Below, piece by piece: positions 1 through 6,944 of a DNA stretch of 23,013 nucleotides. A program made the translations under genes and the position numbers. The DNA comes from a virus. The notes under the pieces are model-generated. The model was not told the DNA's origin. It ran no database searches and worked only from the letters and a program-made list of their open reading frames with translations. Positions within the stretch are counted from its first letter, which is position 1. Every line of letters starts with the position of its first letter. The stretch lies in the IMG/VR virus record IMGVR_UViG_3300010883_005029, positions 1-23,013 of that record; one strand, written 5' to 3'.

Positions 1-274
1 GTAATCGCGCAACCAGTGAAATTCCAGTTGAAGTTTCCACGCTACAATCTCGGCGAACTATCGCACCTTCAACATACACCTGAAAAATTGCCTGTTGTAC
101 CAAGGGACTCGATTCATCCCCAAGAACGAATTCTGAAATAGCAGTCTGAATGTCGTTATTGGACATTGCGGCAGTAATAGGAATTTCTATGTAAGCCAGT
201 CCCAAGGTCAGAGTAGCGTATCTCTCTGTTCCAAGTGGTGATAAGGTTGTTTTGACTTCGTAAGAATGTGACAT
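1..274 (-). CDS. Hypothetical protein, 3' end cut by window edge
   Basis: An open frame starts at an ATG (272-274) and runs 91 codons without a stop to the left edge of the window, so the C-terminus is missing. The product begins MSHSYEVKTTLSPLGTERYA and shows alternating hydrophobic and polar residues suggestive of beta strands; there is no signal peptide or membrane segment. It begins 11 nt after the stop of the tail-fibre-like gene and is probably co-transcribed with it from the late promoter near 880, which suggests a virion or late function. The upstream Shine-Dalgarno is weak (AAAGAGAA). I do not recognise the family. Confidence 0.6.
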   Translation of the reverse strand, partial: MSHSYEVKTTLSPLGTERYATLTLGLAYIEIPITAAMSNNDIQTAISEFVLGDESSPLVQQAIFQVYVEGAIVRRDCSVETSTGISLVARL

Positions 275-285
275 TTAATTTCTCT

Positions 286-849
286 TTAGGTCCAAGTTAC
301 TGTGACGCTTCCACTTGTGCCGAATGGATTGGCATGGGTCGCACTGCTTGATACCCAGAGAGCATATGTCACAGGATAGGACGCCGTGCTGAAGTTAAAG
401 CTAGATCTGGCAAAGCTGGTCGAACCAATTTTCATAGTTGTCCACCCCGAGTTTTGATACGAACTATCTAGATAAAACTGGACTCTTCCAGTGGAAGAGC
501 TGTTAATACGTTTCCAACCGAGATGCCAAACCTGAACAGCACCCAAATTCTGTATTTCCACAGTGCCATCGGATATAGTTCCCATAGCTCCTGCGCCAAC
601 ATTACTGTATCCATTATCGTATCCGTACCACGACGTGGAACTGCTGCTATATTTGGAACCAACGCCGACAGTTTGAGTATCAAGTGCTGCTGATTGACCA
701 CGCCACTCGCTAAATGCCATTTGCACGCCACTGGCTTTCGATATTATAGCTCGGATATCAGCATCATTCAGTGAAGCTTGTGTGCCGCTTGTTCCGCCAG
801 CTTCTACATGAATCTGGTTCAATGATATTGTGCCAGTTGGTAATGCCAT
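286..849 (-). CDS. Putative tail-fibre/virion structural protein
   Basis: This 187-residue protein opens with a short module of the pattern ISLNQIHVEAGG...SLNDADIRAI...SGVQMAFSEWRG (about residues 8-51). That module recurs at the N-terminus of many structural, often fibre-related, proteins of T4-like marine phages. The remainder is rich in Ser, Thr, Gly, Trp and Tyr with strand-like alternation and no cysteines, as expected for an exposed beta-rich virion domain. A CTAAATA late-promoter box lies 28 nt upstream of the start, and an AAGGA Shine-Dalgarno sits 9 nt before the ATG. Late timing supports a structural role. The exact position in the particle cannot be told from sequence. Confidence 0.6.
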   Translation of the reverse strand: MALPTGTISLNQIHVEAGGTSGTQASLNDADIRAIISKASGVQMAFSEWRGQSAALDTQTVGVGSKYSSSSTSWYGYDNGYSNVGAGAMGTISDGTVEIQNLGAVQVWHLGWKRINSSSTGRVQFYLDSSYQNSGWTTMKIGSTSFARSSFNFSTASYPVTYALWVSSSATHANPFGTSGSVTVTWT

Positions 850-876
850 TCTTGTTATTCCTTAGAATCTTTTATC

Positions 877-883
877 TATTTAG
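877..883 (-). promoter_or_regulatory. Late promoter box CTAAATA
   Basis: CTAAATA on the minus strand in the 55-nt gap after the lysozyme gene, 28 nt upstream of the ATG at 849. It resembles the T4 late consensus TATAAATA and the CTAAATA variant reported for T4-like cyanophages. The gp55 sigma factor and gp45 clamp that would use it are both encoded in this window. Confidence 0.5.
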
Positions 884-904
884 GCGAACAAAATTCACCA
901 TTAA

Positions 905-1348
905 CTAGATTTCTTCCAAACGAACCATTAATCTTTCGGCTCGATTAGTAACTTGCTTATGCCATCTAGAATCTCTGCCTTCCAATGCAGCTCTCTTCCA
1001 AGCGTGACCCCTTAATGCAGAGTTATGATTCTTAAATTGGCTTAATCGCGTTCTGCCCATATTGAACATCATATTAGCAATTACTTGTTTTGCTTCTTCA
1101 GGATAGTCATCCCATCCTTCGTGTAGAATTTTACAATCGGCAATGACACCTTTGACATCATGATCGAACAACTCGATACATCGCTCTTCTGAAACGGCTG
1201 TACCAACATCTGCCCCATATTCGCCATCAGTCTTTAGAATCAAATGGCCAATGCCTACAGTGGCATATCCGAGGTGGTCAAGGTAAATCGCATTTACTTT
1301 GCCTTCGTCAATTGTTAGTTGTTCTCTTAATAGTTCTATGTTCATCAT
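905..1348 (-). CDS. e: T4-type lysozyme (endolysin, GH24)
   Basis: The 147-residue product is a T4 lysozyme homologue that cleaves the glycan of host peptidoglycan at the end of infection. The catalytic triad spacing of T4 lysozyme (Glu-x8-Asp-x5-Thr) is kept exactly: E15, D24 and T30 in IDEG...IYLDHLGYATVGIGH. The C-terminal SRWHKQVTNRAERL matches the T4 SRWYNQTPNRAKR segment. It is slightly shorter than T4 lysozyme (164 residues) and lacks a signal peptide, so it would need a holin. The start overlaps the MazG-like stop. Two ATGs are adjacent (1348 and 1345), and the GGAG Shine-Dalgarno is better spaced for the second, giving MNIELL as in T4 (MNIFEML). Confidence 0.95.
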   Translation of the reverse strand: MMNIELLREQLTIDEGKVNAIYLDHLGYATVGIGHLILKTDGEYGADVGTAVSEERCIELFDHDVKGVIADCKILHEGWDDYPEEAKQVIANMMFNMGRTRLSQFKNHNSALRGHAWKRAALEGRDSRWHKQVTNRAERLMVRLEEI

Positions 1349-1722
1349 ACTTCTCCGATAAATTGTTTCATATTTGGTGCCCAGTAATTCTCACCCTTTA
1401 AGATTTTTCCGTCTTCTCTGTAGATTGGCTTTCCTTCCGCGCTCAACTTACTCATATTAGAAGCGTGTACATGCGAGAAACAAGCATCAAGGTCAATTCC
1501 ATAAGCGTGACCTGCGCCATACACAACGTACAGCAGATCAGTCAAGGCATCGGCAATCTCTACCATATCCACCTCACCTGTAGCTTCATACAACTCTTGT
1601 AGTTCTTCGCGAATCAACTCATACCTGAGTGCCGCAATATCAAGTCCAGGATACTCCGGCTTTTCTTTTACTTCTTGATGGAACGTAGACATAAAATCTT
1701 TCACTTTCATAAAATTGGTCAT
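1345..1722 (-). CDS. MazG-like / PRA-PH family NTP pyrophosphohydrolase
   Basis: The 125-residue product carries the all-alpha NTP-pyrophosphatase metal-binding signature: EELQE at residues 39-43, then E55 and D58 (EIADALTD). These acidic residues bind Mg2+ in MazG, dUTPase-2 and HisE-type enzymes, which hydrolyse (d)NTPs to monophosphates. The likely role is nucleotide-pool house-cleaning during phage replication; the substrate cannot be predicted. I chose the ATG at 1722 because AAGGA sits 7 nt before it and it starts 10 nt after the regA stop. The frame is open back to 1782, but that would overlap regA. The gene overlaps lysozyme by 4 nt, and a CTAAATA box inside regA may drive both. Confidence 0.8.
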   Translation of the reverse strand: MTNFMKVKDFMSTFHQEVKEKPEYPGLDIAALRYELIREELQELYEATGEVDMVEIADALTDLLYVVYGAGHAYGIDLDACFSHVHASNMSKLSAEGKPIYREDGKILKGENYWAPNMKQFIGEV

Positions 1723-1732
1723 TCTCAAATCC

Positions 1733-2113
1733 TTACTGTAGTTTCTTTCCGATATTATATTTAGTTTCCAATATCCAGTCATTCTTCTCTTTGTATGGAA
1801 GAACCTTTATCTGGTTTAGGGGAGCCACATTTTCAGTCGTCTTACTTTTGTCAACCAAAGTTACCAAGCCCCATTCAGAGAGAAGATTAGCAATCGTATT
1901 TCTCCTAGAGATATCGTCATCGCCAAAGTTACTTGGCTTGCCGTCTAGTGAGAACAACTCTTTAAAGTGTACGATGTAATACTTACCCTGTTTATGCAGA
2001 ATATGGCAAGATTGATAAATTGTTTTATTTTTGTGTGAAGCCACACCTATACGAGTGAGCGTTTCTCTAATCTTCAAGAAATCGTCATCGTCTTTCAAAT
2101 ACACTTCGACCAT
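1733..2113 (-). CDS. regA: RegA translational repressor
   Basis: The 126-residue product aligns along its length with T4 RegA (122 residues): MVEVYLKDDDDFLKIRETLTR against MIEITLKKPEDFLKVKETLTR, the YQSCHILHKQGKYYIVHFKE core, and a C-terminal WILETKYNIGKK. RegA binds AU-rich translation initiation regions of early phage mRNAs, including its own and those of the clamp genes, and represses them. I prefer the ATG at 2113 over GTG 2134 or ATG 2125 because it matches the T4 N-terminus; it lies 1 nt after the gene 62 stop, so translation is probably coupled. Gene order 62-regA is as in T4. Gene 43 (polymerase) does not follow here; MazG-like and lysozyme genes do. Confidence 0.95.
   Translation of the reverse strand: MVEVYLKDDDDFLKIRETLTRIGVASHKNKTIYQSCHILHKQGKYYIVHFKELFSLDGKPSNFGDDDISRRNTIANLLSEWGLVTLVDKSKTTENVAPLNQIKVLPYKEKNDWILETKYNIGKKLQ
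1758..1764 (-). promoter_or_regulatory. Candidate late promoter box CTAAATA inside regA
   Basis: CTAAATATAAT on the minus strand inside the last codons of regA, 36 nt before the MazG-like ATG at 1722. The distance to the start codon is like that of the other late boxes in this window. It would give late expression of the MazG-like gene and lysozyme independently of early transcription. It overlaps coding sequence and may be a chance match. Confidence 0.35.
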
Positions 2114-2114
2114 G

Positions 2115-2546
2115 CTATCCAGCATTTCGTCCACCCTTATCTATTCTTCTTTTTATTTCATTGATCTGTCGATCTGAAAGAATAGTGAGGGTTTGTCGAG
2201 CCTTGATATCATTATATCCATAATACTCTTTAATTACCGCCAAGTCACTATCTTTCTCTTTTTTGACCCACTTAGCATAACGCTTCTTGGGTCTAACAGT
2301 ATTTAGTAAAAAAGAAAATTGCGGCTTCTTATCTAGATAGTGGCGTATGTTCATCTCATTGGCAAAGGCAATTGTATCATTATGGTATGATAATGCGCGA
2401 TTAGTTAGAAAGGGATCATATCCCTTCTCGGAAAGTTGGTCATTATCTGTTCCGGTCATCAGATCTACTTTGGAAGAGTTTATGGCATTAATATAGTCAA
2501 AAGGATTAGACACCGAATAACCCCCATCCGTGGTTCGCCCAAGCAT
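2115..2546 (-). CDS. 62: Clamp loader small subunit gp62
   Basis: The 143-residue product resembles the short gp62 of marine T4-like phages: NPFDYINAINSSK near the N-terminus, LTNRALSYHNDTIAFANEMN in the middle and FLLNTVRPKKRYAKWVKKE (compare T4 MAAVPRGKRYGKWAKL). With gp44 it forms the ATP-driven loader that opens the gp45 clamp on primer-template DNA. It is shorter than T4 gp62 (187 residues). An in-frame TAA immediately precedes the ATG at 2546, so the start cannot lie further upstream. There is no clear Shine-Dalgarno; the start lies inside the upstream small membrane-protein gene (41 nt overlap), which suggests translational coupling. It is separated from gene 44 by four genes, unlike in T4. 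Confidence 0.88.
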   Translation of the reverse strand: MLGRTTDGGYSVSNPFDYINAINSSKVDLMTGTDNDQLSEKGYDPFLTNRALSYHNDTIAFANEMNIRHYLDKKPQFSFLLNTVRPKKRYAKWVKKEKDSDLAVIKEYYGYNDIKARQTLTILSDRQINEIKRRIDKGGRNAG

Positions 2547-2685
2547 TTAATATAATAAACCAACAAGTTGCCATGTGTGTTACCCACCAAATAGTTCTAA
2601 CGGCTGCTATGGTATCCGCTTGTGTATCAGTTTCCCCGACCTTCTCACCTAGACTCTTTGCCCAGATTCTCCATAACATTTTCAT
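2506..2685 (-). CDS. Small conserved-looking membrane protein (59 aa)
   Basis: A 59-residue frame starts at ATG 2683-2685, sharing four bases (ATGA) with the stop of the upstream gene, and ends at TAA 2506-2508. The product begins MKMLWRIWAKSLGEKVGE, has an acidic linker, then one hydrophobic, Trp-rich segment (about residues 30-50, TIWWVTHMATCWFIILNAW). The LWRIWAKxLGEK start is reminiscent of small proteins found near gene 62 in T4-like cyanophages; this is from memory and unverified. The tight overlaps with both neighbours support a real gene. The function is unknown; a membrane-associated role is an inference. Confidence 0.7.
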   Translation of the reverse strand: MKMLWRIWAKSLGEKVGETDTQADTIAAVRTIWWVTHMATCWFIILNAWANHGWGLFGV

Positions 2686-3104
2686 GTAACCAACACCTCA
2701 ACTAAATTCATCAATACAGCTGTGCCTGATATTGCACTGCCAATCATAATCGCTTTATCATTCCAGCAATGACCGACATATACCCAAGAAACTGCTGCTA
2801 ATGCATAACAGCCTTGTCCTAGTGTACCAAACCCAGCACTCATAATAAACACACCAACAACGCCAAGTATAGTTGCTAGCCACTTGACATAACTATCAAC
2901 AGTTCCTGTTGGCGTAGCTGGCTTCAGATCTTCTACTTCTAACTGCAGCTCTTCCATCTCCTGCTTGAGACGCCTGCGCTCAGCATTAAGTTCCATAGCA
3001 AGTCTTCCTGCTTTGGTCATCGTGCTGCCGGAAAACTCTTCCCTCACTTCAGAGCTGAGTTGACCTTCGACCATTGCTACTTGCTCTTTCTCACTCACAC
3101 TCAT
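2682..3104 (-). CDS. Coiled-coil membrane protein of unknown function
   Basis: The 140-residue protein has an N-terminal soluble half with a charged heptad-like stretch (about residues 38-61, LNAERRRLKQEMEELQLEVEDL), a short PATPTG linker, and a C-terminal half with two to three hydrophobic segments (about 74-93, 97-112 and 118-138). This layout suggests a coiled coil anchored in the inner membrane. It overlaps dexA upstream and the 59-residue membrane-protein gene downstream by four bases each, so the three are likely translationally coupled. I cannot assign a function; a membrane link for the replication machinery or a holin-like role are both speculative. Confidence 0.75.
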   Translation of the reverse strand: MSVSEKEQVAMVEGQLSSEVREEFSGSTMTKAGRLAMELNAERRRLKQEMEELQLEVEDLKPATPTGTVDSYVKWLATILGVVGVFIMSAGFGTLGQGCYALAAVSWVYVGHCWNDKAIMIGSAISGTAVLMNLVEVLVT

Positions 3105-3700
3105 ACGTCCATATCAAGTCGAGCCAAGTATTGCATACGCATAACATCCATCACAACATCATGCTTCGGGTCGTGGCCAATAAACTTCGGGGCTAATTCA
3201 TCTGGGATAAATGAATTCTTAATTCCTGAACCGAATAGCATACCATCAAGGAATGATCGTGTGTCGCGAATTGCCCACCACTGTTTAAATGGATCCTCAT
3301 CGCCAGTGGCGTCAAGTATAGTACGAAGGAAGATTGGGTCAAATGTATTCCCGCGAGTCCAAACAGCTTTCGCTTTACTTATCTGGAACTCTGTAGTCAT
3401 CCACTCATACAGATCAGATATAGAAACATCATCTGAGGAAGGCTTCAGTTGCTTCTGCGCTTCTGCGCCTTGCTTCTTCCACCAATCCAATGTACTCTTT
3501 TGGATAGTTCGGTTATACTCTTTGACTTGCTCTTGGACGTCGAACTTGATAGTCTTAGTCATGCCTAGAAGCTCTTCATACTCATAGCCATCACCCTTAG
3601 TGTATCGGCTCGTATCAAACTGTAGGCATGCCAGACTAACAACAGCACCAGTGAACATATTTTGACTCAGCGTTTCGAAGTCATAGATTATACTGTTCAT
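3101..3700 (-). CDS. dexA: DexA-type 3'-5' exonuclease
   Basis: The 199-residue product is a DEDDh (DnaQ-like) exonuclease that matches T4 DexA: IIYDFETLS at the N-terminus (D7, E9), IKFDVQEQ, STLDWWKKQGAEAQK, RGNTFDPIFL (D121), WAIRDTRSF and HDPKHDVVMD (H176, D181). These residues bind the two catalytic metal ions. T4 DexA degrades DNA from 3' ends and is non-essential. I chose ATG 3700 because a strong GAGGAG Shine-Dalgarno lies just upstream; longer frames lack the support. The start lies 20 nt inside the end of the upstream gene. Placing dexA between clamp-loader genes differs from T4, where it sits elsewhere. Confidence 0.9.
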   Translation of the reverse strand: MNSIIYDFETLSQNMFTGAVVSLACLQFDTSRYTKGDGYEYEELLGMTKTIKFDVQEQVKEYNRTIQKSTLDWWKKQGAEAQKQLKPSSDDVSISDLYEWMTTEFQISKAKAVWTRGNTFDPIFLRTILDATGDEDPFKQWWAIRDTRSFLDGMLFGSGIKNSFIPDELAPKFIGHDPKHDVVMDVMRMQYLARLDMDV

Positions 3701-4130
3701 CTGTGCCCTCCTCAACGATATCAAGTTCACCGCAAAGAGTGACTTCATTGTCAAAGGAATAGTACCCTGCTTCTTCTAGATACTCATACCCATCTATATA
3801 GTATCCTTCCCGTAAATTCTCTTCTTCCAGTTCAGAGATACGCTCACCGTGGAAAGTTAAATCATCTCCGCAACCGTCCCAAGTCATTTGGAACTCATTT
3901 TCTTCAAACTCGTGCGGGAAGAACTCATCATCCTCACCATTATCTAAAGCAAGAGTCAAATTTTCAACTTCTTCCTCACTTTGTGGAGTGACGTTAGTAG
4001 TGCCTCCGCGCCAAACTATAGTTATCTCAATCACAACCCCATTATCGTCATGTTGTAATGATTCTGATTCAATCCAACACTTCTTCCGCTTAGGAGATAC
4101 CGCATACGTCTTACCGATTTCAATAGTCAT
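3681..4130 (-). CDS. Hypothetical acidic protein in the clamp-loader operon
   Basis: The 149-residue product is strongly acidic, especially after residue 50 (runs such as SEEEVENL, NGEDDEFFPHEFEENEF and EEGTDEQYNL). It begins MTIEIGKTYAVSPKRKKCW, a strand-rich region that looks like a small SH3-like barrel. There are no membrane segments or recognised motifs. The ATG at 4130 starts one base after the gene 44 stop (4132-4134), with GAGTGG as a modest Shine-Dalgarno; an in-frame ATG at 4151 would overlap gene 44. Its place in the operon suggests early expression, perhaps as a protein that binds a replication or host factor, but this is inference. Confidence 0.65.
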   Translation of the reverse strand: MTIEIGKTYAVSPKRKKCWIESESLQHDDNGVVIEITIVWRGGTTNVTPQSEEEVENLTLALDNGEDDEFFPHEFEENEFQMTWDGCGDDLTFHGERISELEEENLREGYYIDGYEYLEEAGYYSFDNEVTLCGELDIVEEGTDEQYNL

Positions 4131-4131
4131 A

Positions 4132-5073
4132 TCAATTCCACTCACAATCAATCATCAATTCAGTTAACATAGCCATCATATTGATCTCAGCATCAGCAGC
4201 GAATGCAGCTTTATACTGATAATCAGCCAGAGTGACTACAACCTGCGGGACGCTGGTCGGCTTGATATACTGACTAGCATTATCGTATATCGAACGAAAC
4301 ACTTGAGTTGTATCACCGTCAATATTCTGCGCGACCCACTTCCGCACCTTGCTAAACTCTTTAGCTTTCAAGGAAGCCATCAAAGACTTCATATTAACAT
4401 CAGAGAAGTTTACAAGAATACCAGCATCAATTTTACCTGTGGCAGAATATCTTTGAAGCTCGTTCAATACCCTGCGATTATCTGGGAAATGCTTTTTAAC
4501 CACCTCGGCGACGGTCGCTTGATCAAACTCTACACCCTGTTCATTTAGGATTTTACATACACGTTTGAAGAACTCGCCTGCGAGTTTAGGTTTATCAGCT
4601 GTCTCCATTTTAAACTCTACAACTGAACACCGTGATCTCAGGGGTTCAATCAGTTTATTAGAGAAGTTACAAGTCATAATGAAACCGCAGTTTGCACTAT
4701 ACTCCTCCATGAAGTTCCTGAGAGCAGGTTGGACGGTCTCAGCATTCAGGTAGTCGGCTTCGTCTAGGATAACATACTTCCGACCACCAGACAAAGACAT
4801 CGAAGAAGCGAATCCTTTGATCTTTGTACGCAAAGTGTCAATCAACCGACCTTCATCAGATCCGTTAATGACAATGTAATCTGCGCCAAGTTCTTCTAAC
4901 ATCGCTTTGGCTATAGTTGTTTTGCCCACACCAGCGGTGCCAGTGAGAAGGAGGTTGGGCACATTCTTACTATTAACAAACTGTTGGAATGTGTCTTTCA
5001 ACTTCTTTGGCAGGATAGTATCGGCGACGGTCTTTGGTCGATACAACTCAACCCACAAATATTCTTCTAACAT
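4132..5073 (-). CDS. 44: Clamp loader large subunit gp44 (AAA+ ATPase)
   Basis: The 313-residue AAA+ protein is the T4 gp44 homologue (RFC-like). It shows WVELYRPKTV near the start, Walker A GTAGVGKT at 45-52, Walker B VILDEAD at 101-107, the SRC arginine-finger motif at 147-149, and C-terminal collar-like helices. Four gp44 and one gp62 form the loader that places gp45 on DNA. The start is ATG 5073 with GGAG upstream; the TTG six codons earlier is not needed and overlaps the Shine-Dalgarno. A good sigma70-type promoter lies 26 nt upstream, so gene 44 can be transcribed separately from gene 45. Confidence 0.95.
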   Translation of the reverse strand: MLEEYLWVELYRPKTVADTILPKKLKDTFQQFVNSKNVPNLLLTGTAGVGKTTIAKAMLEELGADYIVINGSDEGRLIDTLRTKIKGFASSMSLSGGRKYVILDEADYLNAETVQPALRNFMEEYSANCGFIMTCNFSNKLIEPLRSRCSVVEFKMETADKPKLAGEFFKRVCKILNEQGVEFDQATVAEVVKKHFPDNRRVLNELQRYSATGKIDAGILVNFSDVNMKSLMASLKAKEFSKVRKWVAQNIDGDTTQVFRSIYDNASQYIKPTSVPQVVVTLADYQYKAAFAADAEINMMAMLTELMIDCEWN

Positions 5074-5098
5074 AAAATAATTACTCCACAATTCATAT

Positions 5099-5127
5099 AG
5101 TATAACTCATAACATTAATAATGTAAA
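5099..5127 (-). promoter_or_regulatory. Sigma70-type promoter for gene 44
   Basis: Minus-strand TTTACA (5127-5122), 17 bp spacer, TATACT (5104-5099), in the 61-nt gap before gene 44. The -10 box and its flanks (GAGTTATACTAT) are the same as in the promoter before the TET gene. Confidence 0.65.
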
Positions 5128-5134
5128 CTTTTAT

Positions 5135-5398
5135 TTACCTGATTGGCTTCCAGCCAGTGACAGTAGAAACTCTAAAGGATCGCCAAGCTTTCACGTCCAT
5201 TCCCCAAACAGCTATGTTATCAGACCCAGAATCAATTGAGCCTACTGTAATACTTTTCCCTATCTCACTTTCAAGTATTGCTGGATTGAGAGTGCAAGGC
5301 ATCACTCGTGTGCCGCCATCATTAATCTTTTCAAATGTTACTTCAACCAAACCTTCTTTGAGGTGCTTGATCAAATCATTCACAACTGCAGGTATCAT
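5135..5398 (-). CDS. DUF2693-like small phage protein
   Basis: The 87-residue protein has the pattern of a small beta-barrel phage family often labelled DUF2693: VTFEKINDGGTRVMPCTLNP in the first half and a C-terminal VWGMDVKAWRSFRVSTVTGW. The pairing of a (T)RxMxCTL motif with a terminal WRSFRxxS motif is what I used; the assignment is from memory. No function is established for the family that I can cite. Its ATG overlaps the stop of the FkbM gene by one base (TAATG), so it is translationally coupled. It ends before the gene 44 promoter. Confidence 0.65.
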   Translation of the reverse strand: MIPAVVNDLIKHLKEGLVEVTFEKINDGGTRVMPCTLNPAILESEIGKSITVGSIDSGSDNIAVWGMDVKAWRSFRVSTVTGWKPIR

Positions 5399-5973
5399 TA
5401 CACAACTCCGTATATATCTTGCGCTTCAGTCCAAACCATGTATCCATGAGACCTTAATAAATTACACATCTTCTTATCATCTATGTGCGAGTGTTCAACT
5501 TTTATCATAGTGGGTTTGACTCTCCACGAATACGTTCCGAGTATGTTCATCTCATGACCTTCAGTATCAATCTTCATAAAGTCTAGATGATCAATATGCG
5601 ATTCTGTCAGAAACGTATCTAGAGTTGAGCATGGAACTGTGATAGTATCTTCAATGAACTGTCTCAGATCAGGTTGATCAAGCAAGCGTTCGCCAAGGTG
5701 ATTGTTAGCAGCTACAGTGCCTATCCCCTTAATCCAACCAGTCCCATCAAGTGTCGTATGAAATTTAACAAATCCATCATAGTCAGTGAGTGCTATATTA
5801 CTAACCACCACATCATAATCTGCAGATCTAGATTTCATTATCTTGGCATATTTCGGATCACCTTCAATCATGAATCCCGACCAGCCTTCCTTGGCCAAGG
5901 GAAGACACGTGTCGAAATCACACGTGCCTATCTCCAAAAATACCTTAGTAGCAAGAACGGCTTTAGCTGCCAT
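5398..5973 (-). CDS. FkbM-family SAM-dependent methyltransferase
   Basis: The 191-residue product has a Rossmann methyltransferase layout: motif I VFLEIGTCDFDT (11-22), an acidic end of strand 2 in MIEGDP (35-40), and the FkbM-family signature LDFMKIDTEGHEMNIL (130-145). FkbM-type enzymes usually O-methylate sugars or small molecules; they are not known as DNA cytosine methyltransferases. The gene overlaps the end of gene 45 by 11 nt and the next gene by one base, so it belongs to the replication operon. A role in capping a modified nucleotide or glycan is conceivable given the glycosyltransferases in this window, but it is not shown by the sequence. Confidence 0.82.
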   Translation of the reverse strand: MAAKAVLATKVFLEIGTCDFDTCLPLAKEGWSGFMIEGDPKYAKIMKSRSADYDVVVSNIALTDYDGFVKFHTTLDGTGWIKGIGTVAANNHLGERLLDQPDLRQFIEDTITVPCSTLDTFLTESHIDHLDFMKIDTEGHEMNILGTYSWRVKPTMIKVEHSHIDDKKMCNLLRSHGYMVWTEAQDIYGVV

Positions 5974-6637
5974 ATTTACTACCAGCTTCAGTGGCTACCC
6001 AATACTCCACGCGCTCACCCTTAAAGTGGGAGATACCCTTGGAAGAAATTGTCACACTGTAGTCGTCAGGAAGGAACTTGAAGTTATCAGTTTTAAATAC
6101 AAGAGAGAATTCTTCCGTGGGCGTTTCCGCTTGAGTGGATGAAACTTCAACTGAAAATTCGTTAGTTGTGGGATTCTTTGTGTCAGTAGCAACCAAGGTA
6201 ATGGAAGTGCCATCACCGCGAGCTGCGATTTCAGGCAAGCCAAGTTGATTGGCAGCATTAACAACGCTCTTCAAGGTGTCGCGGGACATATCGAACTGAA
6301 CTTCTGAAGAAGGCAACTCTAAGTCTTTCTCGGGAGGGGCAGTTACCATAGAAGGATCAGTATATGTATATCGTGATTTACTTGTCCCTTCAGATATCTC
6401 AAGGCACTTCTCACCAAACTGAATATCGCCATTTTGGAATATACTATTCAAACCCAAGAACTGATTCAGCTCATAGATAGCAAACTTGACAGGAAAGGTT
6501 TCCTCAACTACACAAGAAGCCAGAATATTCTTTTGCGGAGATACTGTACGCAGGACGTTGCCTTCTTTAAACGCCAGAGAAGGGTTTATTGTAGAGAAGT
6601 TCTTTAAGACTTCAATAGTATTTTCACTCAATTTCAT
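5963..6637 (-). CDS. 45: Sliding clamp gp45
   Basis: The 224-residue protein matches T4 gp45 (228 residues). It begins MKLSENTIEVLKNFSTINPSL (T4 MKLSKDTTALLKNFATINSGI), continues FAIYELNQFLGL and DPSMVTAP, and ends with HFKGERVEYWVATEAGS (T4 KFEGEHANYVVALEADS). The trimeric clamp gives the polymerase processivity and, in T4, also activates gp55-dependent late transcription. I chose ATG 6637 because GAGGAA lies 7 nt upstream and the N-terminus matches T4; the TTG at 6652 lies upstream of that site. The upstream DUF3310-like gene ends 4 nt before it. The AU-rich initiation region is a plausible RegA target. Confidence 0.95.
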   Translation of the reverse strand: MKLSENTIEVLKNFSTINPSLAFKEGNVLRTVSPQKNILASCVVEETFPVKFAIYELNQFLGLNSIFQNGDIQFGEKCLEISEGTSKSRYTYTDPSMVTAPPEKDLELPSSEVQFDMSRDTLKSVVNAANQLGLPEIAARGDGTSITLVATDTKNPTTNEFSVEVSSTQAETPTEEFSLVFKTDNFKFLPDDYSVTISSKGISHFKGERVEYWVATEAGSKYGS

Positions 6638-6641
6638 TTTC

Positions 6642-6944
6642 TTATTCCTCAATTTTAACAGTTGAATTATTTAAACGATCATGTTCATACAATGCAAGAA
6701 ACCCATAATGGATTATCTTCATAACATCCTCCCGCCATTGCGCAGGCTCACCTTTCTTACCATATCTACCATTATATTTGTCAACATTACCTAAGAAGAA
6801 TCCAGTCCCATGGCCACGATCAACAATCACTTCAGATGATTGAAGACCTCCTTGACCATAATGCCCACCGTATGTCTTGTCGATGTAAGCAGAGAATTCT
6901 GCTATAAGTTCAGGTTCACGAAACTTATAATCTATTTTACTCAT
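6642..6944 (-). CDS. DUF3310-like phage protein
   Basis: The 100-residue protein has a short core typical of the phage DUF3310 (SaV-like) family: GGLQSSEVIVDRGHGTGFFLGNVDKY with RYGKKGE and a C-terminal helix W..DVMKIIHYGFLALYEHD. The family is common in phage genomes near nucleotide-metabolism or replication genes, and its biochemical role is not established to my knowledge. The ATG overlaps the glycosyltransferase stop (ATGA), and gene 45 follows directly, so it is an early operon member. Assignment is by motif recognition only. Confidence 0.65.
   Translation of the reverse strand: MSKIDYKFREPELIAEFSAYIDKTYGGHYGQGGLQSSEVIVDRGHGTGFFLGNVDKYNGRYGKKGEPAQWREDVMKIIHYGFLALYEHDRLNNSTVKIEE

Noticed and set aside
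3060-3587. Long plus-strand frames such as this one, and others at 7154-7768, 8204-8614 and 19661-20179.
   Set aside because: Each lies opposite a confidently identified minus-strand gene and its translation has no recognisable motif; they are antisense shadows.
5398-5973. FkbM methyltransferase as the missing DNA C5-methyltransferase for the TET enzyme.
   Set aside because: It lacks the PCQ and ENV motifs of cytosine-C5 enzymes and carries the FkbM signature instead.
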